Notes under the pieces: generated by a model
Database searches by the model: none
The model's input: the letters and a program-made list of their open reading frames with translations, nothing else
Told to the model about the DNA's origin: nothing
Shown here: positions 11,490-23,628 of the stretch, piece after piece
How the letters are laid out: each line of letters begins with the position of its first letter
Position numbering within the stretch: position 1 is the stretch's first letter
DNA from: Pyrus communis
Taxonomy: Eukaryota; Streptophyta; Magnoliopsida; Rosales; Rosaceae
DNA length: 64,000 bases
Assembly (NCBI RefSeq): GCF_963583255.1
Contig: NC_084807.1
Location: 21,167,572-21,231,571 of the forward strand
Direction of reading: 5' to 3'
Position numbers and translations under genes: made by a program

Positions 11490-11870
11490 AAAACACTTTG
11501 CGCGACGCATGTCCTTCGTCGCGCAAAGTCAAAAAACGTCGCGCAAAACTTAGACCAACGCACCTTCGTCACACGCTAACCGTCGCGGCAAGGCAATGAC
11601 AGAAGGGTTTGCGCGACGAAGAAGAAATGCGTCGCGCAAAGAGGCTTTGGGCGACGTAGCCTACGTCGTGCAAAACCACTTTGCACGACGCGTGTGGCTA
11701 GGTTGCTTAAAGAGGCTTTGTGCGATGTAGGTTGCATTGCGCAAAGCCTTTTTGCGAGACACAGACTGCATCGCACAAAGCCTCTTTACGCGACGTAGGG
11801 ACATGCGTCTCGCAAAATGGCTTATGTGCCTTTGCGCGACGTAGGTAGAATCTTCGTCATGCGAACCCTT
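11490..11870. repeat. Left subterminal GCGCGACG repeats of the CACTA element
   Basis: More than ten direct and inverted copies of a short motif around TTTGCGCGACG / CGTCGCGCAAA, joined by less regular spacers. Such subterminal arrays bind the element's own accessory protein in En/Spm-type elements. The motif is highly CpG-rich compared with its surroundings, and many copies show C-to-T or G-to-A changes, as expected after DNA methylation. Confidence 0.85.
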
Positions 11871-12057
11871 TTTTTTTTTGTTTTGGTCAAAAATATTATT
11901 TTTTAAATTTTTAATAAATATTGTAATTAAATTCTAAACAATAATTAATTAACCAAGGTAAAATATTTAATTATAAAATATATGAAAATGTACATACAAG
12001 ATGCCCGAACAAAAAAAGAAAAAACTACAAGTAGTATTCTAGGTTTGATACATCAAC

Positions 12058-14255
12058 CTATTGGGTATCGGCATGGCGATGTGGCTCGGAGGTTGAAGGT
12101 GTAGCAAGATCAGGTACTAGTAGCAAGATTTGGAGGTCGGACATCTGTATGGCTCGTACAAGGTCTCTTACGTGCCCGACATAGGCCTTCATCTCCTCGC
12201 CCTGGGTTCTAATCTGCTCGCCCTTGGCCCTAATCTGCTCGTCCTAGGCCCTCATCTGCTCATCCTAGGCCCTCATCTACTCGCTCTGGACCATAAGCTG
12301 ACCCTTTCGGGTTGTCACTTTTCAATGCACTGACCTCTGCTGTGTTCGATTTGGAAGAAGAGGCACCCATCTCACGAACTCGTGCTTTCCCCATACACCA
12401 AACAACCTTGCCATGACGACGATCGAAGTTCTTACCCATGACATTAGTCAAGAGCTGAAAACCTGCATCCTTAGGTACTGTGACATCCTCGATCGGGTCT
12501 CCGGGGGAAGCTGCGATGTTGCTTCTTGGAGAACAGTAGTGCGCTATTCCACCATAACAGCCTGTAATAATAAAGAAAAAAAAAACATATAATGTTTAAT
12601 AACATAATATAAATAATATTTGAACGATTCATACATATATGAATAATAACAATTACATATACTTACATGAAGCTGCTTAGCGGTCTCATCACTAGGTCGA
12701 ACGTAAACATCCATGAACATGTCGATCTCTGGGAACTTAGAACCCTCCTGAAGAAAAAAACATTAAGAAAATTTTATTAATCAATAATAATAAATAAATT
12801 GTATACATTTTCAAATTGTAAAAATTAATATACTTTTACCTGACATCGTGCCTTAAGCCTGTACGAAAAGGAAGAAAATTTTATTAATCAATAATAATAA
12901 ATAAATTGTATACATTTTCAAATTGTAAAAATTAATATACTTTTACCTGACATCGTGCCTTAAGCCTGTACGAAAAGGGCTTCGAACAGGAATGGTGGAG
13001 AAGTGTCTTTGACTCCCGAGCTTTTTGGCCAGCAATAGATTTCTTCTGTTAAACACACAATATACATCTTAGTGTGACTATTTGAAATAAATTAATAAAG
13101 GAAGCTTAAAAAAATAACTAAAAAAATAATAAATTATTATTAAAATATTATGTACATACCACAAATTTTGGGTCCGTAAAATGTTTGTAGAGCCACTCCC
13201 AATCCTCCGGTCGATCCTGCAACTCGGTTAGGCAACCATGTAGGCGAGCAAACTCCGGATCATCCCATAGCTTAAAATGCATGTGAAGATTGTTCTTCTA
13301 ATGTTTGTACCGAGTTGCTAAGGTCTATTCTAAGTAGGCCATGGCCTTAGGGGATATGTCCTCAAGATCAAAATTGACTTACGAATATGAAAAATAATAA
13401 AATAAAGTAAGAAATTTAATAATATTAAGATAATATATTTTGGTTTTCAATATTTGTAAACAAAATTAAAAAAATGATAAAGGCAAAAAAATTAATATAC
13501 TAACCGAGAACTTTTCTTGCACCAATTTCTTCGTCCCCTCGGGAATTTCTGCCCAAGACTCCCACTACATAGGACACTTTTGTTTAATAACAACACCACA
13601 GCTACTAGCTACGCTTCTATGCTGTTGTGAGGTAGCCACTCCACAATGTTGCAAGTCATACTCAATCTTGATCCTGGAGCCGGTCAGACGTACGCTCTGT
13701 GCCTACTTCAACATTCGACTAGGCCCCCTGGTGTTTTTTTTAGCTGGCCAAAAATAATTAAATGGTGAAAACCCTAAGCTTAAATTTGTACAGAAAATTT
13801 GACATAACCTCCCCAAATAGTATAGCATTTCCCAAAACCTTAAAACAGTAAAATAACAGTAATTCACAACCCCCATCACATTTTCACAATCCAGCAAATT
13901 TTCACCATAAAAAAAAAATAATTTTAAAATGAAAAAAAAAAAATACAACGTAGTGATCGAGAATTAGAAAAGAAAAAAAACCTGGCTGGGAGGCCTCACC
14001 CTCGACTCTGGATGCCGAGGAAGTGTGATCAAAAGGCTTCGGCTCACGGCGGCGCCGATGAGGCTGTCGTGCACTGTGTGGCTGAACCGACATTGATGAT
14101 GTCGATGAGACGGGTACCTGGGACGCTGTAGGAGTAGCCTCAGTAAGGGGTGTAGGCTCCTCAATCAATGGAGCACTCACGCCTGAAGCAATAGATGCTG
14201 ATAATGCAAGAGGCTCATTGGTCACACTCCAACGATGAGTGATCAACTGTGACAT
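12058..14255 (-). pseudogene. Broken plant CACTA accessory transposase (Transposase_24-like)
   Basis: Reading down the minus strand, the exons are: a Pro/Ser/Thr-rich N terminus (14255 to about 13970); an exon around 13720-13510 with GGPSRMLK, a GSRIKIEYD block and WESWAEIPEGTKKLV; an exon around 13376-13160 with LWDDPEF and DWEWLYKHF; one around 13045-12950 with KKSIAGQKARESKT and FSYRLKARC; one around 12750-12690 with FPEIDMF; and a last exon with GKNFDRRHGKVVWC followed by a 7-residue DEQIRA coiled-coil repeat, stop at 12058. This order matches the Transposase_24 proteins of plant Ptta/En/Spm elements. In-frame stops occur after GGPSRMLK, before WESWAEIP, in the LWDDPEF exon and in the heptad repeat. 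Introns run in retained GT-AG frames. It is inactive as written. Confidence 0.75.
12765..12978. repeat. 107-bp exact tandem duplication in the transposase relic
   Basis: Bases 12765-12871 are repeated at 12872-12978 with no difference that I can see. The unit covers the end of one exon and part of the adjoining intron, so it duplicates a splice site. Confidence 0.9.
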
Positions 14256-17220
14256 CTATACACTTTTTGAACCATAAAATTATAACATTAGAAACTAATC
14301 CTTTCTTGCATTTGAAACTAATCAATTAGCAGCCAAAGTAATAAGTAAGTAGGTTACCAACATTCTTAATTTCAAAATAAGAGGAACTACCTATCCATTT
14401 TCATGGCCAATACAAAAAAGTGCATCAAGTGAAACAAAAAAGAATGGGTAACCCGACACTGGGATTACCAAACATTGTAATCAATCAAAGGTACCAAAAC
14501 TTCATTAGACTAATTGATATGATCAAAGTACCGTACAAAAACAGTTTACTTTGTACGAGCCATTCAACCAGACACATGACCATAGAGACTAACTAGTAAA
14601 CAGGTAGGAAGGTAAAAGAAGAAACTCCAAATGTTGTTATCTGACGGAAACAATATGTGGTAGGTAGCAGTTAATTGAAGAGAAAACATCTAAGTAATCA
14701 ATTCGATTTGGTGAATCTTCTATAGTATGGTTGCACTAAATATGCACATGCATATAATCTACTATTAGCAACTCCTTTGACCATATGATTTTTTCCACTT
14801 GTTAAATATCAAGAGAAACACTGGCCTGGACGAGCATCTCTACTATGTTTGATATATTAAGTTGCACCCTTTGGACCTTTGAATATGTCCTCGGGTAACA
14901 ACTCAACTAGAAAGTCTATCTTTAACCCTAAAGTATCTTGAACTGGAATTTGAAGATGTACGTAATAACCAGAATAAAAAATGTTTCAAAAATAATTGAT
15001 TCAAGATAATTTATTAACAAACAGTTCTTTACTAAATCTAAAAGCATCGAGATTACTATTCTATTCCTATATCTCTACCTAGATCAAAATGAAGCTGGAA
15101 TAGGTCAAAACTTTAGTTTCATCTTGAAGAATAAGTTTCCCCTTCCTATCCTATGATTTTTCTTCACCACACTAAGACCACCTATTCATACTGAAATCGA
15201 CGCAGCGTGAGATATTAAACAGGGAAATCCAACGAAAACCCTAACCTAAATCCATTAGAAATCTGGAATCCATCATAAATACAGGAAAATGTCACCAGGG
15301 TAGGAATGTTCCTAGAAAGGATAAAGTTAACTTTCTTGTAAAAACTGTAAGGATACATATCTCAAGCTTACACTTCATGAATTGTAGGGTGTGATAAAGA
15401 GATTACATTAATGTACTATATTGTCAATATCTTAAGCATTTCATAGCATCATGTTTCAATATTACATATTTGACGATACATATTAAGAAGCACTATGTTG
15501 ATGATATTAAACTTAGAAAAGTGCACCAATTAATTAAAATCAGAAATCGAAAGAACACACAAAATATCATATGCAAGTTCGTTCATAGCCTTGTTAATAT
15601 AAGCTAGACCTAACAACATACGATATCCTTATAGCATAAGCTTAACCAAGAGTGAAACTTTACATAGATATGACTACTCCTATCCCTTTTCTTTCAGTTT
15701 CGACAAGCTTAAAGGATAGTAGTTTCCTAAAAAAAATAAAAACTAACAAGAACACCTAATTCTTCAAATTCCACTACCTTCTTGCGACATTCTTGGCTCA
15801 TGTTTCCGTGGAAACAATAAAGGGATTTTCATTCAAATAAAAAGCAAAAACACCTAAATTATCAAATTCCAAAACCTAGTTGCGATTTTCCTAACTCAAT
15901 CTGTTTCGTTATATGTTGAAGGATCCGTTTGCTAAATTTACACAAGTATAAACCAAACCTTATGTTGAAAGAACACCTAAATTCTCGAGCCTTTCGTCAG
16001 TAAGGTTGACATGCTCTTTCCCAATATCTAGAGAGTATCCCAGAATAGGAAGGCTCAGCAAATATGCAACTATTCAGAGAGAAAATTTTAACCAAACCAA
16101 TATGAGAACCATTCTCATAAAGTGGAAAATGGGATATGGGTACACTTAAAGCTTTCAAGAACACAACAGCTTAAAAAGAATAGGAAAATTAAATAGTACA
16201 AATGATGAACTAATTTAAACTGAGACTTAAATTTAAGTCATTTTTCGGTACGAGGGATGAAGACTCAAATTCAAGTCATATTTTCGGTGATCTAGTTATG
16301 TAGTTAAGAACTTTGATATCAAGCAAAGTAGGAAACCCATTAATCCATTTAAAAAGAAAAACTTAAATTACTGATATGGTTAAACTAATCAAACTATTAT
16401 AAAAGTTAAAACAGAATAAGAAATGGAAATTAAAACTTTGATATCTATTATCTAGATGAAGAGATACCAATTAATTAACCCATTAACTTTATCTTTCTGT
16501 AATATCAAATCAGATGTTTCCATTGCAGATGCAGAAGTACCTGGAGACTGTGGTGCAAACCTACCAAACTGGAGATGCAAGTTTGTATTTGCCAGAGAAC
16601 TTTAACTTTATCAAACAAAAACGCTAATAAGAAACGTACTCAAATGGAATGCAAACCTGCCAAACTGGAGATGCGACTTTGTATTTGCCAAAGAACTTGC
16701 ACAAATTGTACAATCAGATGAGAGTTAGACGGAGTTGGAGACGGCTTATGACAAGAGCTGGAGTTGGAGACTTGCACATATCATACACAAAACACACATA
16801 CAGATCAACAAAATTGCAAAAACTTCAGACAATCAACTCGAATCACATCACGAAAAAATCAATTTGACAAAAACCCAACATGCAATTTGAGCCAAAACCC
16901 TAAATAGCAAAAACCCATCGAAAATTAGAAACCCTCACCTTGATTTTGGGACTTGATTCGCATTGGCTTCGAGATTCACGTGGCTGCTCGTTGTTTAGAA
17001 TGACAGGGTAGTGGTGGTGGTTGGATTTGAGATTGTGAAGAGGAAGGCTTGCAAAGAGGAGAAAGATGTCTACGGGAAAGAGAGAAGGAGAGATGAGCGA
17101 GAGGGAAGAGAGTGGTCTATACGGGAAAGAGGGAAAAAGGGAAACGAGATGTCTACGGGAAAGAGGTCCAAACTTGAAAAATTGAAAAAAAAGCACATAT
17201 TTTTCACTGTTGCAGCGCCA
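14256..17220. other. Non-coding filler inside the CACTA element
   Basis: About 3 kb of AT-rich DNA with no recognisable coding region. Two near-identical segments around 16530-16600 and 16650-16710 share CTGGAGATGC and TTTGTATTTGCCA. A GA-rich stretch at 17040-17170 produces overlapping chance open frames. Confidence 0.5.
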
Positions 17221-17224
17221 AAAT

Positions 17225-17320
17225 TATCATAACTTGTGCGATGTAGGTATACAATTTGACGTCGTGCAAAGTGGTTTTGCGCAACGACCACATTAAGGCG
17301 TCGCGCAAGGTAATTTTTTT
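17225..17320. repeat. Internal GCG-rich block of the CACTA element
   Basis: Copies of the terminal motif (GTGCGATGTAGG, GACGTCGTGCAAAG, GGCGTCGCGCAAGG) occur 3 kb away from either end, just before the 345-bp array. The same arrangement recurs at 19222-19375. Confidence 0.75.
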
Positions 17321-17461
17321 TTAAATTATTATAAAAATTACTGAAAATATGACTTTACTCTTTTCAAATTCAAATTTTTTTTACATAAACACCACAATAA
17401 TATATTTTTCTAGCAAAAACCCACAATATATTTTTTTACATATATATCATTCAATTTCTTA

Positions 17462-19190
17462 AGTGTTATAATTACAAAATAAATAAATTAAAATCTACTT
17501 AGTAAATATATATACCATTGAACTTGATGGGAAACGCATTGTACGAAACTAGTTTCAACGATCCAACTGTCAAACTTGTTTGTATATGCTTTGAGATCGC
17601 ATATGCCAAAAATTGCAAAAAACAAACATTCAGAGATCAAGTAACAGGACAAACATTTTCGACTGCAATAAATGAAAAATCACGATTTAATGGTTATTTT
17701 AACTCCGATTTTGATGATTTTTTACATCTACACTCTTTAACCCTATATGAATACAATAAATGAATTCGATCGTCAATTTAAAACATTTACACAAGTGGAT
17801 ACCACAAAATCTTTATGTTATACTTGATGAAAGTATAAATAAAATCTAAGTGTTAGGGAATCTATCGTTTTAAAGGGATACGCATTGTACGAAACTAGTT
17901 TCAATGATCCAACGGTCACACTTATTTGTGTATGCTTTGATATCACATACGCCAAAAATCGTAAAAAAAAAGCATTCAAAGATCAAGTAACGGGACAGAC
18001 CTTTTCGACGGCAATAAATGAAAAATCATGATTTAACGGTTATTTTAACTCCGATTTTGATGATTTTTTACATCTACACTCTTTAACCCTATATGAATAC
18101 AATAAATTAATTTGGTCATCAATTTAAAACATTTACACAAGTAGATACCACAAAATCATATGTTATACTTCATGAAAGTACAAATAAAATCTAAGTATTA
18201 GGGAATCTATCGTTTTAATGGGATACGCATTGTACAAACTAGTTTCAACTATCTAACCGTCAAACTTATTTGTATATGCTTTGAGATTGCATACACCAAA
18301 ACTCGCAAAAAACAAACATTCAGAGATCAAGTAATGGGACAAACATTTTCGACGACAATGAATGAAAAATCACGATTTAACGGCTATTTTAACTCTGATT
18401 TTGATGATTTTTTACATCTACACTCTTTAACCTTATATGAATACAATGAATTAATTCGATCATCAATTTAAAACTTTTACACAAGTGGATACCACAAAAT
18501 CTTATGTTATACTTGATGAAAGTATAAATAAACTCTTAAGTGTTAGTGAATGTATTGTTTTGATGGCAAACGCATTATACGAAACTAGTTTCAACAATCC
18601 AACCGTCAAACTTGTTTGTATATGCTTTGAGACCGCGTATGCCAAAAATCGCAAAAAACAAACCTTTAGATATCAAGTAATGGGATAAAACTTTTCAAAG
18701 GTTATAAACGAAAAAGCACGATTTAACGGTAGTTTTAACTCCGATTTTGATGATTTTTTAGAGCTACACTACTTGACCCTATATGAATACAATGAACTAA
18801 TTCGATTTTCAATTTTAAATATTTACACTAGTGGATACCACAAAATCTTATGTTATACTTGATGAAAGTATAAATAAACTCTAAGTGTTAGTGAATGCAT
18901 CGTTTTGATGGCAAACGCATTGTACGAAACTAGTTTGAACGATCCAACCGTCAAACTTGTTTGTATATGCTTCAAGATCGTGTACGCCAAAAATCACAAA
19001 AAACAAACATTCAGAGATCAAGTAATAGGACAAAATTTTTCGACAGTTATAAACGAAAAAGCATGATTTAACGGTAGTTTTAACTCCGATTTTGATGATT
19101 TTTTTACAGCTACACTGTTTAACCCTATATGAATACAATGAACTCATTTGATCGTCAATTTAAAACATTTACACAAAAAGGCAATGCAAG
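17462..19190. repeat. 345-bp tandem array, five copies
   Basis: The landmark GTACGAAACTAGTTTCAA, or close variants, starts at 17541, 17887, 18232, 18577 and 18922, spacing 346, 345, 345 and 345 bp. Units share TTTGATGATTTTTTA and GGATACCACAAAATCTTA. The length is a multiple of three and pieces stay open in one frame, but stops interrupt each unit, so coding is unlikely. A sixth unit lies apart at about 19395-19745. Confidence 0.92.
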
Positions 19191-19221
19191 AACCCCTAAA
19201 GAAAAGCAAAAGGAAAAAAAA

Positions 19222-19375
19222 ACTTTGCGCAACGTAGGTACACTTGTGTCCTGCAAAACAGCTTTGTGCAACGCATGTCTTCGGTGCGCAAAGATTTTTT
19301 GTGCGGCGTAGGTGTACCTATGTCACACAAAGTTGTTTTGCACGACGCAGGTGTACCTACGTCTCGTAAAGGTTT
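19222..19375. repeat. Second internal GCG-rich block
   Basis: Short direct and inverted copies of the CGCAACGTAGGT / TGCGCAAAG motif, like the element's subterminal repeats. It separates the five-unit array from the sixth 345-bp unit and is followed by the same AT-rich leader (AAATTAAAATCTACTT) that precedes the first unit. Confidence 0.75.
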
Positions 19376-19394
19376 TTTTTTTTTTTTTTGCTTA

Positions 19395-19745
19395 TGAGTA
19401 CAAAATAAAGAAATTAAAATCTACTTGCTAAATATATATATATACCATTGAACTTGATCGGAAACACATTGTACAAAATTAGTTTCAACGATCAAACCGT
19501 CAAACTTTTTTGTATATATTTCGAGATCACATACACCAAAAATCGCAAAAAACAAACATTCAGAGATCAAGTAACAGGATAAAACTTTTCGACGGTTATA
19601 AACAAAAAATCACGATTTAACGGTTATTTTAACTTCGATTTTGATGATTTTTTAGAGCTACACTCCTTGATCCTATATGAATACAACGAAATGATTTGAT
19701 AGTCAATTTAAAATATTTACACAAGTGGATACCACAAAATCTAAT
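19395..19745. repeat. Detached sixth copy of the 345-bp unit
   Basis: It starts with the same leader as the array and carries the GTACAAAATTAGTTTCAA landmark at 19471, 549 bp after the fifth. The next 380 bp (to about 20126) is AT- and GA-rich with no gene. Confidence 0.85.
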
Positions 19746-20126
19746 CATGTTAACAACTCAACAACTTAAGATAATTAAAATCCTTCAACTCAACAACTTA
19801 AGCTTTTGTTTTCCTAAACCTATCAAAATCCTTCATACTCCTAGTCATTCATTCTACTCATTCAATTGTTCAAAACCAAAACTCAACTTGTTAAAAATAA
19901 ACATTGACAAAGATAACTAAAGAAAAACATAAATACACAAAAATAAAAAAAACCAAACATAAATGTAATCAATAAATAAATAAATAATTAATCAAATAAA
20001 TACAATACTTGAAGGTGAAGATGGTGAGGGTTGAGAGAGATAGAGAGTCTGAAAGAGAGTGAAAGAGAGAGGTTGAGTGTGAAGAAAAAGGCCCCTGTGT
20101 GTGGTTATTTTAGAAAAAAAAAGTCA

Positions 20127-20382
20127 TCAACTTTGTGCAACGCCACCTATGTCGCGCAAAACAGCTTTGAGAGACGCAGGTTCAACTACGTTGCGCAAAG
20201 CTGTTTTGTGCGATGTAGGTGCACCTGTGTTGCGCAAAGTTGAGAAAAAATGCGGTAAAGCATTCTTGGTTTGGCGCCAAAATCTTGCACGACGCACAAA
20301 ACATTGTGCAAACATACTTTGCTTGACGAAATTTGTTGCGTCGTGCAAGTTTTCGTTGCGCAAACATGATTTTGTACTAGTG
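20127..20382. repeat. Right subterminal repeats and terminus of the CACTA element
   Basis: GCG motifs such as TTGTGCAACGCC, TTGCGCAAAG and TTGCACGACGC alternate in both orientations and lead to the terminal inverted repeat. Confidence 0.85.
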
Positions 20383-20543
20383 TATAATAGTGATGGTAAC
20401 AACAATAGTATCACCGACTATAATTTTCTAACAGTTGCAACACAAAATTAAAATGCTCATTATGAGAGACTCACAAATAATCTCATTAAAGAGATACTCA
20501 TAGACATAAATACTAATATGAGAAGAAACTAAGAAACTAAGAG

Positions 20544-20673
20544 CAAGTGGCCCTTTACCACAATGGTGGAAATGAGTTGAGCCCTTATATGATGGTGTAG
20601 GTTCGAACTTCGTGGGTGGCTAATCTAAGATCTAATCTAACAAAATCTATTGTTTGACAAAAAAAGAAGAAAA
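20544..20673 (+). mobile_element. tRNA-derived SINE, 130 bp
   Basis: It has a B box GGTTCGAAC, a body with AATCTAAGATCTAATCTAACA, a 3' TTGTTTGACA and an A-rich tail. It is flanked on both sides by the 10 bp AAACTAAGAG (20534-20543 and 20674-20683). It is the same family as 9271-9401. Confidence 0.8.
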
Positions 20674-20689
20674 AAACTAAGAGAAGGAG

Positions 20690-21940
20690 AAGAGAGGCTG
20701 CCACCAACCCCAAACCAGAGCAAGAAGCCAGCGATGGCTATAGTTTTTTGAATTAAATTTTATACTTAGTTAAACGGTCAAACATGATCAACAAAAATTA
20801 ATCCAACTTTGAAGATGAATTCCGGCTTAAACACAACACTGAGGACATTTACTTGTTGAACGGTCGAATGATTATAATTGTTGTTGACCGGTCACGTATT
20901 GTATCAAATACTTATGTTACTTCTTGGTGGTCACATTAAACTATAGTATTATTGTAAAATTAAAAATAACACTTTACTGAAATAATATTTCGATTACATT
21001 AAATTGCAAATAAAATACCACCGTAATAGTATGAAAACGAAAACTCTAGTAACAATATTATTGAAAATCAAATACTGCAACGTTCGTATTGAAATGGCAT
21101 ACAACAACGTTAAGATTCGAAGTACTTCGATTATATTATTAAAACCGAACACAGAATAAATATCAATTTTGAGATGAAATTTCTGGACTCCATAGTCAAA
21201 ATCTAATACACGTGTTGTGCTTTTTCGTCAATGTTTCTTGTATTTTCATATTTTCTCCATTAAATTCGTAGTTAATTAAAAAATATTTGTTCAAAAAACA
21301 AAAAAACCCAAAATGTCATTATCATACTTGTGTTTTCTTGACTAGCTAGGAGTGTTTTTCCCTTCATGGCATTGCTAGGAGTGTTTTGGCTGATTGATCC
21401 ACCACAATCTTCTTCTTTTTTCTTTCTACTTTTCTTTCCTTTGGCCTTTTATATACGGTAAAGTTTCGATAATTTAATACCTAATAAATTAATAATTTTA
21501 GTTATAAATATCTTTGGTCGGTTTTGACTTGGGATAGCATGCTAAATTAATAGTTCGTTAAACTTATAGGATATTACATTATAAAAAATTCATATAGATC
21601 CCACGCTGCATACAAATTAATAATTTCATGATACATACTGCTTTTGCTTGGTTAATAAAATAGAATAATGTAATACATTGAATAATGTACAATATATTTT
21701 TTGCAAAATAAGTAGATTCGTAAATTTTACTTGGTAAACAAATAAAAACAATTGTTAGTTCGTAAAATGAGACACTAAATACACTGTACAATATTTAAAA
21801 TGTTAAGAAATAACTTGATAAAATAATAAGTTATTAATTAATTAAATATTAATAAATGATTAGTTTATTGATTGTTTAGTATTTGTTAAATTAATAAATC
21901 TTCTTTAGTCCCTAGTCTATTTATTTACTAATAGGATCCT
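20690..21940. other. Intergenic, no gene seen
   Basis: AT-rich DNA. A segment around 21460-21900 has scattered TTAATAAATTAATAA-like arms that may be an old DNA element, but no boundaries could be set. Confidence 0.45.
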
Positions 21941-21945
21941 CTTCG

Positions 21946-22140
21946 GATTTTTTTAGTGAGGATTCTAAGAATTTGTAAATCATATCCGTTCATCGTATAT
22001 CGTGCGGTCAGTTTTAGTCAAGTATTGTTTGTATTTAATTTTAAATAAAAAGATTTAAAATGATTTCTAACCGCATGATGAACGATGAATGGATATAATT
22101 CACGGATTCTTAGGATCCTCACAAAGAGGATCTGGCGAGG
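21946..22140. mobile_element. Palindromic MITE with GGATCCTC ends
   Basis: The left arm has GATCCTCTTCGG, GTGAGGATTCTAAGAAT and ATCCGTTCATCGT; the right arm reads back as GATCCTCTTTGTGAGGATCCT and then ATCCATTCATCGTTCATCATG. The element at 61276-61462 is a relative. It is non-coding. Confidence 0.7.
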
Positions 22141-22216
22141 TTCCGGATTTATTTATTTATTTATAAAGGTTTAACTGTAATGAACTTGAATTGCACAGGT
22201 GGTGGTTTCTCCAAAA

Positions 22217-22424
22217 GGACAAGGATTGTTTGCCCTCCCATGCCTTCCTATTTGTGTGGTCATGGTTAAACCACGTCAATATTTTATATTACTATTCATT
22301 TTTGTCTTATTATCTTTATAAAAAAAAAAAAACAATATAAAATGTTGACGTGGTTTAACCGTGACCACACTAATAGGAGGGCACAGAAGGACACCAGAAG
22401 TGGGAGGGTAGACAATCCTTGTCC
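22217..22424. mobile_element. MULE-type fold-back MITE, 208 bp
   Basis: The inverted arms cover most of the element: GGACAAGGATTG at both ends and GGTTAAACCACGTCAA inside. The 9-bp TCTCCAAAA flanks it on both sides (22208-22216 and 22425-22433), a Mutator-type target duplication. No coding capacity. A related half-arm (GGTTAAGTCACGTTAACATT) is at about 25120-25165. Confidence 0.85.
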
Positions 22425-22433
22425 TCTCCAAAA

Positions 22434-23500
22434 TGGGCATGCGACAACGTCATCATCGATTCGGAAGAGATTTGTTCACTCATAATTTGTTGGATTTGAT
22501 ACAATTCGCAATCAAAGTTGCAGCTGGTCAGTAGAATCTGGCCTAGTATGGGGCAAATTGACTTTTTTACCCTTTGAATGTTTCGCACGTGGTAACAAAG
22601 ATTACCAAATGTTAGATAGAACCATAAAAACTTTACAAAATAAAAAGAAATTGGCTAATTATAAAAGTTCAAAAGAGTAATCAGCTAAAACTAAAGTTAA
22701 TAGGAAAACCGGCAACGCATCATCGACGACCTCTTATTATAATGGAAACTCACATGGTCTTCATAATTCACAATTCACACCATCGCATTACACAAACAGA
22801 ATAACATATATGGTTTCACGGTTCAAATCAGTTTCTATCATTTGAATATCCAATAACAGAAGGCAAAAATTTAAATAACTAAAAAAAAAACAACCCAAGA
22901 ATTGGGTTGTTGAAAATGTGATTGAAGTCTTCACCTAATTGAATTGAACATGCATGCATGCAGCTGTGCTCTAACTTAGTCTCAACTCTTTATATTAGCA
23001 AATTGCAGGCTTCATATGGCAGCGAGCTAGCAAGCTCAAACCTACAAAAGAAGAGGGCTACACACTCTTATATAAAATTTCTGTTTGAATCTTAGGTAAT
23101 GAATAGTTAAATTGAATTTATCCAAGTTCGTTTTTTATAATAGTTAAATTGAATACTGGTTTTGTCTACTTCTAGAAGCAGAGATAATAGATTAAACTTC
23201 AATTGTTTTTTTTTAGACACCATTCGGTAACTATTTCGTTTTCACCTTTTATTTACTTTTTTTCTTTTTTTTTTTTTTGCCAATGAAAACTGAAAATTCG
23301 TTTGTTAACTACTTTTATTAAAAAAAAAAATGAAAATTGAAACACCAAATTTTGAAAACTCGAAAAAGTGTTTGACTTTTTGGTTTTTCAATTTTCATTT
23401 TTCTGAAATTTGAAGGTAGTTACCAAATGAGTTTTCAAAAAGAGTGAAAACAAAAACTGAAGTTATCAAACAGCCCCTTGATTTTCATGTTTTATAATTA
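22434..23500. other. Intergenic, no gene seen
   Basis: AT-rich, with homopolymer-rich inverted segments around 23210-23480 built on AAAACTGAAAA and TTTTCATTTT. They may be another decayed fold-back element. Confidence 0.4.
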
Positions 23501-23628
23501 GGGGTGTGATATTCACAGATTCCTTTTTACTTCTCACACACCCTTCTAATTTTCAGGTGTCCAATTGGATGAATTGAAGAATATCAAATGATATAAATTA
23601 ACCAAGAGCGTGTGGATAGCACACCCCT
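23501..23628. mobile_element. Short MITE with GGGGTGTG ends
   Basis: About 128 bp. The left end GGGGTGTGATATTCACA pairs with the right end, which reads back GGGGTGTGCTATCCACA. It is related in its core to the MITEs near 7.0-7.4 kb. Confidence 0.65.

Larger units (their letters stand above)
11478..20382. mobile_element. CACTA (En/Spm) DNA transposon, 8.9 kb
   Basis: The right terminus, read inward, starts CACTAGTACAAAA; the left starts CATTCGTACAAAA (11 of 13 match). Both ends are flanked by the same trinucleotide TAT (11475-11477 and 20383-20385), the 3-bp target duplication typical of CACTA elements. GCG-rich subterminal repeats lie inside both ends. The only coding relic is a broken Transposase_24-type gene on the minus strand. 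I see no D-type (DDE) transposase, so the copy is non-autonomous. About 3 kb of unique AT-rich filler and a 345-bp tandem array make up the rest. Confidence 0.88.

Noticed and set aside
17518..18688. Protein-coding reading of the 345-bp units
   Set aside because: Frames in neighbouring units are similar, but every unit contains stops and the frame does not continue between units.
17462..19190. CRISPR-like array
   Set aside because: Units are 345 bp, contiguous and without unique spacers, and the genome is a plant; it is a tandem satellite-type repeat.
9677..20673. tRNA genes at the GGTTCGA-type B boxes
   Set aside because: No cloverleaf can be formed around them, and A-rich tails with flanking duplications identify SINEs.
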